Assembly (NCBI GenBank): GCA_003427395.1
Contig: BFEA01000062.1
Span: 2,113,467-2,137,243 of the forward strand
Direction of reading: 5' to 3'
DNA from: Chara braunii
Taxonomy: Eukaryota; Streptophyta; Charophyceae; Charales; Characeae
Length of the DNA: 23,777 nucleotides
Part shown: positions 17,485-23,777 of the stretch, one piece after another
How the letters are laid out: every line of letters starts with the position of its first letter
How positions within the stretch are numbered: the stretch's first letter is position 1
The notes under the pieces: generated by a model
The model's database searches: none
The model's input: only the letters and a program-made list of their open reading frames with translations
Told to the model about the DNA's origin: nothing
Translations under genes and position numbers: made by a program

Positions 17485-18200
17485 GCTATTGGTTTCTCTG
17501 TTGTTGACAAGGGGAACTACTATGCTTTGCCTTACGGTGGCTTCGTATGCCTTCGGCGGTTGTTTGTTTCGTCAAGCTTCGAGGAAATGACTTTCAGATA
17601 TCTTTCGAAAGATTGTTGTCTACGAAATCGAGTCTTTCTTTATTTTGCTCTGTCGGTGTAGATGAGCGTATAAACCTTGTGTTTTTTTCTGTTTTGTGTC
17701 GCGAGGGCTCTTCGATGGTTTGTTGGTAAATAGTCTTGCATTTGATTGATCTTTCATGGAGTTTTGCTTAGGTTTGCTACAATAATGTTTTTGGAATTTT
17801 TGGTATTCTGTTGGAATAGCTTCGCAGTCCGTTTCTCATGGGCTGTATACGTTTTTTTTCCTTTTCGGAATTTTTGTCGTGTTGTGGTTGAAGTTTATAG
17901 GGCTTTTGTTGGTTGTGGTAAGGATTATTTCATGACTTTGTCATCTCTGCCGATCTAGGCAATAAAGAACAGACATTGTACTTTCATATTTGTTATCTTT
18001 CTCTAGGGTTTTTCCTTTTTTCGATTTTGACTTGTCTATTTTTTCGGTTTTTTTTTCAAAGGGGACAGGCTCCGCTTACAGGATACAGCCGTAGGCCTCG
18101 TGGCCCCTGGATTATAAACTTGTGCTCAATTGTATTTTTGCCTTGGGCATTGGGCCTTGATAATAAAGGGTACCTTTCTTGAAAAGAAATAAAAAAATAA
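17485..18200 (+). mobile_element. LINE-type (TPRT) insertion, 3' fragment, with 16-bp target-site duplication
   Basis: AAAAATGCAGAGAGTG occurs at 17469-17484 and 18201-18216. The second copy follows an A-rich tail (AAATAAAAAAATAA), itself preceded by AATAAA at about 18163. The target reads TTC|AAAAA, compatible with an L1-type endonuclease. The 716-bp body is T- and G-rich, like the 3' untranslated region of plant L1-type LINEs, and has no RT motif, so it is strongly 5'-truncated. Short frames inside (17473-17661 and others) begin before or run across its left edge and are not genes. Confidence 0.78.
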
Positions 18201-18306
18201 AAAAATGCAGAGAGTGTGTGGCCCCAACCAGACAACCCAAATTCATGATCACAAGATGCTTCAAATCCTTTGAACAAAACTTTGCAACCATATATGATAA
18301 AGGATC

Positions 18307-18570
18307 ATGAACAACACCAACACAGATGCACCACTACCTTTCGCCTTAATGACTCTATATAGGGAACTGAAAGGGGTCGCATTCCCAACTACAACCATCA
18401 TGAAGGCCTTCAGAAAGTTTTCTGCTAGGGTGGAAAGGAGAGTCATAATGGACTTGGTTGAAAACCTGCGGAGATGCTACAGTACCTGGGACAGTGACAC
18501 AGGTGTCCTAGATGGTCCTAGGGATGGACCGATTCTGCCTTCGATGGGGAGGGCCCCTGACGGGCCCTAA
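18307..18570 (+). CDS. unrecognised open frame, 87 codons (doubtful)
   Basis: ATG at 18307, stop at 18568-18570. The N-terminal 65 residues look protein-like, with amphipathic MTLYRELKG, MKAFRKFSARVERRVIMDL and VENLRRCYSTW, suggesting short helices. The last part is Gly/Pro/Asp-rich. No domain is recognised. It lies in the island between the two inverted satellite arrays, just right of the LINE-type insertion. It may be an exon, a transposon remnant or chance. Confidence 0.22.
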   Translation: MNNTNTDAPLPFALMTLYRELKGVAFPTTTIMKAFRKFSARVERRVIMDLVENLRRCYSTWDSDTGVLDGPRDGPILPSMGRAPDGP

Positions 18571-19047
18571 ACGGCCCAACTGTGGAAATGACTGAGGAAC
18601 GGGAAAGGTGCACCAAGCAAGACCGGGAAGAACAAATGTAAAAAAACTAGACTAGTTGTCAAGTATGGACACCACGAAGAACGCCTTGGGGAGGTTCTCG
18701 ACGATTCGAAAGTTGCGTGGGCAATTCTCAAAGCGTGTGTATCTGTCAGACATCTGCATATCACTCGGATTTCCCAAGGTCTACCTGCATTTTAATTATT
18801 ACTAGCGAAGCGTCCACGGTGCGCACGGTGCGGGCGGTGCGGGCCATGCCCGCAGAAATAAGAAATGTTGTACGCAACCGGACACGGACCACTCGCATTA
18901 ACTGAGACAGACTTAAAAAAAAATAAAATGAATCACGGGGTAACAACTTGAAAGAATAGCCTAAAACTGACTACGAAGTCTGAGTTTAATTGACGAATGG
19001 CTTAGCGTCTGCGGTGTGGCGGAAACTACCGAAACGGTAAAGAAAGT
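18571..19047. other. island right part, no gene recognised
   Basis: Mixed-composition DNA with a short GC-rich stretch of GGTGCGGGC-type repeats (18818-18850) and an A-run near 18915. All frames carry stops. The satellite begins at about 19048. Confidence 0.4.
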
Positions 19048-20010
19048 ACCATAGAGTGTCGTAGAGTGTCGTAGATTGTCGTAGAGTGTCGTAGAGTGTC
19101 GTAGAGTGTCTTAGAGTATCGTAGAATAAAGTAGTGTGTCATAGAGTAGAGTAAAGTAGAGTAGAGTGAAGTAGAGAAGAGTACAGTAGAGTATAGTAGA
19201 GTACAATAGAGTAGAGTAGAATAGAGTAAAGTGTCGTAGAGGAATACAGTAGGGTAGAGTATCGTAGAGTGGTATACAGTAGTGTTGTAGAGAGTGTCAT
19301 AGAGCAGAGAAGAGTATAGTATAGTAGAGTAGAGTAGGGTGTCATAGAGTGTCGTAAAGTGTCGTAGAGTAGTGTACAGTCGAGTGTCGTAGAGGAGAGG
19401 AAAGTCATTGAGAAGAGTATCATAGAGTGGAGTAGAGTAGAGTAGAGTAGAGTAGAGTAGAGTGACATATAGTGGAGTAGAGTGGAGTAGAGTGGAGAAG
19501 AATGGAGTAGAGTGGAGTAGAGTGTCGCCGAGTAGATTACAATAGAGTGTCGTAGAGTGTCATCAAGTAGATTACAGTAGAGTGTCGTAGAGGAGAGTGA
19601 ACTGTCGTAGATCAGAGTAGAGTATCATAGAGTAGATTGTCGTACAGTAGAGTAGAGTAGACCAGAGTAGATTGTCGTACAGCAGAGTAGAGAAGAGTAG
19701 AGTAGAGTATCGCAGAGTAGAGTAAAGTAGAGTAGAGAAGAGTAAAGTGTCGTAGAGTGTCGTAGAGTAGAGTGTCATAGAGTAGAGTAGAGTGTCGCAG
19801 AGTAGAGTAGAGTGTCATAGAGTACAGTAGAGTAGATTAGAGTATCATAGAGTGTCGTAGAGTGTCGTAGAGTGTCGTAGAGTGTCGTATAGTAGAGTAG
19901 AGTAGAGTGTTGTAGAGTGTCGTAGAGTAGAGTGTTCTAGAGTAGAGTGTCATAGAGTAGAGTAGAGTAGAGTAGAGTAGAGTGTCCTAAAGTATGGTGT
20001 TGTAGAGTGT

Positions 20011-20480
20011 CCTAAAGTATGGTGTTGTTGAGTGTCGTAAAGTAGAGTAGAGTATTGTAGAGTAGAGTAGAGCAGAGTAGAGTAGAGTAGAGTAGAGTAG
20101 GGTAGAGTAGAGTAGAGTACACTGTCATAGAGTACAGTAGAGTGTCATAGAGTAGAGTAGAGTAGAGTGTCCTAAAGTAGGGTGTTGTTGAGTGTCGTAA
20201 AGTAGAGTAAAGTAGAGTATCGTAGAGTAGAGCATAGTAGAGTAGAGTAGAGTAGAGTAGAGTAGGGTAGAGTAGAGTAGAGTAGAGTACACTATCATAG
20301 AGTACAGTAGAGCGCCATAGAGTACACTAGAGTGTCGTGGAGTGTCGTCGAATGTCGTCGAGTAGAGTATAGTAGAGTGTCGTAGAGTGTCGTAGAGTGT
20401 CGTAGAGTAGAGTAGAGTAAAGTAGAGTAGAGTAGAGTAGAGTAGAGTAGAGTAGAGTACACTGTCATAGAGTTGGTAGA
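20011..20480 (+). repeat. higher-order repeat of about 160-170 bp within the satellite
   Basis: AGTAGAGTACACTRTCATAG recurs at 20111, 20281 and 20451, exactly 170 bp apart. CCTAAAGTAKGGTGTTGTTG recurs at 20011 and 20171, 160 bp apart, a 10-bp (two-unit) difference. Segmental amplification has therefore acted on top of pentamer slippage. Confidence 0.8.
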
Positions 20481-21690
20481 GTGTCGTCGAGTAGATTTCA
20501 GTAGAGTGTCGTAGAGGAGAGTAGAGTAGAGTATCATATAGTACATTGTCTTAAAGTAAAGTAGAGTAGCGTAGAGTGTAATAGAGTAGAGTGTCGTAGA
20601 GTAGTGTCGTAGCGTAGAGTGTAGTAGAGTAGAGTGTCGTAGAGTAGAGTGTAGTAGAGTACAATATAGTAGAGTGTAGTAGAGTACAATAGAGTAGAAT
20701 GTAGTAGAGTACAGTAGAGTAGAGTGTCGTAGAGTTGGGTACGATTGAGTGTCGTGGAGTACAGTAGAGCACAATGTCGTATTGTAGGGTGGAGTAGAGT
20801 GGAGTAGAGTAGAGTGTCGTAGAGTGTTGTAGACTGTCGTAGCGTGTCGTAGTGTGTCGTAGAATAGAGTAGAGTGTTGTAGAGTAGAGTGTCGTAGAGT
20901 AGAGTGTCGTAGAGTAAAGTATAGTAGAGTGTCGTAGAGTGTCATAAAGTAGAGTAGAGTACAATAGTGTCGTAGAGTAGTGTAGAGTGTCGTACAGTAG
21001 GGTAGAGTGTTGTAGAGTAGAGTAGAGTTCTGTAGAGTTCCGCAGAGTGTTTTAGAGTGTCGTAGAGTGTCGTAGAGTGCAGTAGAGTGTCGTAGAGTGT
21101 CGTAGAGTGTCGTAGAGTGTCGTAGAGTGTCATAGAGTAGAGTATAGTGTCTTTGAGTAGATTACAGTAGAGTGTCGTAGAGGAGAGTAGACTAGTAGAT
21201 TATCGTAGAGTAGAGTGAGTAGGGTCGAGTAGAGTAGTAGAGTAGAGTAGAGTAGTGTCGTAGAGTAGTGTCATAGAGTAGAGTAGAGTAGAGTAGAGAA
21301 GAGTAGAGTAAAGTGTCCTAGAGTGTCGTAGAGTAGAGTGGAATATCGTAGAGTAGGTACAGTAGAGTAAAGTAGAGTGTTGTAGAGTAGATTGTAGTGT
21401 CGTAAAGTGTCATAGAGTAGAGTAGAGTGTCGTAGAGTAGAGTAGAGTGTCGGCGAGTGTCATAAAGTGTCATAGAGTAGAGTAGAGTAGAGAGTCGTAG
21501 AGTAGAGTACAATAGAGTAGAGCTTTGTATAGTTGAGTAGCGTAGAGTGTCGTATAGTGTCGTGGAGTAGAGTAGAGTAGAGTGTCATCGAGTAGAGTTG
21601 AGTGGAGTGTTGTAGAGTATCTTAAAGTAGAGTTTAGTACAGTAGAGTAGAGTAGAGGAAAGTAGAGTGGGTAGAGTAGAGTAAAGTGGA

Positions 21691-21740
21691 GTGAAGTAGA
21701 GTGAAGTAGAGTGAAGTAGAGTGAAGTAGAGTGAAGTAGA
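21691..21740 (+). repeat. five perfect 10-bp units within the satellite
   Basis: GTGAAGTAGA is repeated five times without change, a local recent expansion of a pentamer pair. Confidence 0.95.
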
Positions 21741-22691
21741 GTGTCCTAGAGTAGAGTAGAGTGTCGTCCAGTACGGTAGAGTATAGTGTCGTAGAGTAGA
21801 GTGTTGTAGAGTTTCTTATAGTTGACTAGAGCGTAGTAGAGTCGAATAGAGTAGAGTGGGTAGAATAGAGTAGAGTAGAGTGGGTAGAGTAAAGTAAAGT
21901 AGAGAGGGTAGAGTAAAGTAAAGTAGAGTGGAATAGAGTGGAGTCGAGTAAAGTAGAGTAGAGTAGAGTAGAGTAGAATAGAGTAAAATAGAGTGTCGTA
22001 TAGTGGAGTTTTGTAGAGTAGAGTGGAGTGTCGTAGAGTAGAGTAAAGTAGAGTAGAGTTTTGTAGAGTGACGTAGAGTGTCGTAGAGTGTCGTAGAGTG
22101 TCGTAGAGTAGAGTGTCGTAGAGTGTCGTAGAGTGTCGTAGAGTGTCGTAGAGTAGAGTCGAGTAGTCGTAGAGTAGAGTGTTGTAGAGTGTCGTAGAAT
22201 AGAGTAGAGTAGCGTAGCGTAGAGTAGAGTAGTGTAGCGTAGAGTAGAGTAGAGTAAAGTGTCGCAGAGTAGAGTGTCGCACAGTAGAGTGTCATAGAAT
22301 AGAGTACTGAAGAGTGTCGTAGAGTAGAGTGTCATAGAGTAAAGTAGAGTGTCGCAATGTAGAGTGTTATAGAGTGTCGCGTAGTAAAGTAGAGTGTCGT
22401 AGAGTGTCGTTGAGTAAAGTAGAGTGTCGCAGAGTAGAGTAGAGTACAATGTTGTCGAGTAGAGTAGAGTAGAGTAGAGTAGAATGTCGTAGAGTACAAT
22501 AAAGTACAGTGTCATAGAGTAGAATAGAGTGTTGTAGAGTATAGTAGAGCAGAGTGTCATAGATTGTTGTAAAGTAGAGTGTTGTAGAGTGTTTTAGAGT
22601 AGAGTAGAGTGTAGTAGAGTAAAGTAGAGTAGAGTAAAGTAGAGTGGAGTAGAGTAGACTAAAGTGTCGTACAGTCGAGTAGAGTAGAGTA

Positions 22692-22762
22692 GAGAAGAGT
22701 CGAGTAGAGTACAGTCGAGTCGAGTAGAGTACAGTCGAGTCGAGTAGAGTCGAGTAGAGTAG
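22692..22762 (+). repeat. GTCGAGTAGAGTACA local repeats within the satellite
   Basis: GTCGAGTAGAGTACA recurs with a GTCGA spacer, giving a 20-bp unit, and then fades into GTCGAGTAGA pairs. This is another local homogenisation patch. Confidence 0.8.
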
Positions 22763-23285
22763 AGTTTTGTAGAGTGTCGTAGAGCGTTGTAGAGTGTCGT
22801 AGAGTAGAGTAGAGTAGAGTAGAGTAGAGTAGAGTAGAGTAGAGTAGAGTAGATAGAGTGTTGTAAAGTAGAGTAGAGTGTCGTAGAGTGTTGTAAAGTT
22901 TCGTAGATTAGAGTGTCGTAGAATGTCGTAGAGTGTCGTAGAGTAGAGTAGAGTGGAGTTGAGTACAGTAGGGTGTCGTAGATTAGAGTAGAGTGTCGTA
23001 GAGTAGAGTAGAGTGGTCGTAGAGTACAATGTCGTAGAGTAGAGTAGACAGTCGTAGAGTAGAGTGTCATAGAGTAAAAAAGAGTAGAGTGGTGTCATAG
23101 AAAAGAGTGTCGTAGAGTAGGCTGGAGTACATACAGTACAGTGTCGTAGAGTGTCATACAGTAGAGTGTCATGAAGTAGAGTAGAGTAGAGTGTCGTAGA
23201 GGAGAGTCGAGTGTCGTTGAGTAGAGTAGAGTGTCGTAGAGGAGAGTAGGATGTGGTAGAGTAGAGTAGAGTGTCGTAGAGTAGA

Positions 23286-23681
<396 letters not shown>

Positions 23682-23737
23682 ATAGAGTAGAGTAGAGTGG
23701 TCGTAGAGTACAATGTCGTAGAGTAGAGTAGAGTAGA
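23682..23737 (+). repeat. satellite resumed after the TG block
   Basis: It contains GAGTGGTCGTAGAGTACAAT flanked by GTAGA units, the same irregular block as at about 23001-23048. This indicates that the satellite on both sides of the TG block derives from one segment. Confidence 0.85.
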
Positions 23738-23777
23738 TGACACGGCGAGCGGTCCAGCAACCCGGCAACCGTGGAGC
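23738..23777. other. non-satellite end
   Basis: Forty bases of GC-rich unique sequence mark the right edge of the array within the window. Too short to assign. Confidence 0.6.

Larger units (their letters stand above)
19048..23285 (+). repeat. degenerate pentamer satellite, GTAGA on + strand (4.2 kb)
   Basis: Nearly unbroken tandem 5-mers, mainly GAGTA, GAGTG, TCGTA and TCATA when cut in one register, forming alternating GTAGA and GTGTCGTAGA blocks. The + strand is almost free of C and rich in G and A. TAG recurs in all + frames, while the minus strand is free of stops. That explains the long minus-strand open frames, which all encode Leu/Tyr/Ser/Thr/Asp/His repeats. Confidence 0.95.

Overview
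The window is repeat-dominated eukaryotic nuclear DNA. Evidence for a eukaryote: a spliceosomal intron with clear signals, two LINE-type insertions with A-rich tails, a chromodomain-bearing Ty3/gypsy LTR retrotransposon, long microsatellites, and no bacterial-style operons. The coiled-coil gag, the chromovirus-type pol and a polycystin/REJ-like exon would fit a streptophyte (charophyte) alga such as Chara. That placement is an inference from family resemblance, not shown by the sequence.

Layout. 1-4700 is a mosaic with no convincing gene: a two-copy 491-bp tandem repeat (33-875), an insertion with a 16-bp target-site duplication and A-rich tail (2078-2883), a CT/CA microsatellite, a 164-bp MITE-like foldback whose 23-bp terminal inverted repeats start and end in TTAA (4171-4334), and several perfect palindromes. 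4704-13732 is one near-complete but dead Ty3/gypsy element. It has LTRs of 1133 and 1120 bp, a primer-binding site, a 1.5-kb leader, gag, a possible -1 frameshift site, protease, reverse transcriptase, RNase H, integrase with a chromodomain-like tail, and a G-rich tract before the 3' LTR. The coding part has nine in-frame stops (seven TAG, two TGA, no TAA), several frameshifts and a 41-bp tandem duplication. The LTRs differ by about 4% by hand count.

13733-16397 holds microsatellites and the only host-like coding sequence: an exon at 14840-15092 resembling the receptor-for-egg-jelly (REJ) part of polycystin-type proteins, a 125-bp intron, and the start of a second exon that runs into a 326-bp foldback element. 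16398-23777 is mostly a degenerate 5-bp satellite. It reads TCTAC on the + strand at 16398-17110 and GTAGA on the + strand at 19048-23285, so the two arrays are inverted around a 1.9-kb island. That island carries a second LINE-type insertion with a 16-bp target-site duplication (17485-18200). A 400-bp TG block interrupts the satellite near the right end.

No gene here works with another in a pathway. The window is mainly a record of successive insertions (LTR element, two TPRT insertions, two foldbacks) and tandem-array growth. The best candidates for something undescribed are the inverted pentamer satellite with its higher-order structure, the two foldback elements, and the leader and frameshift signals of the retrotransposon.
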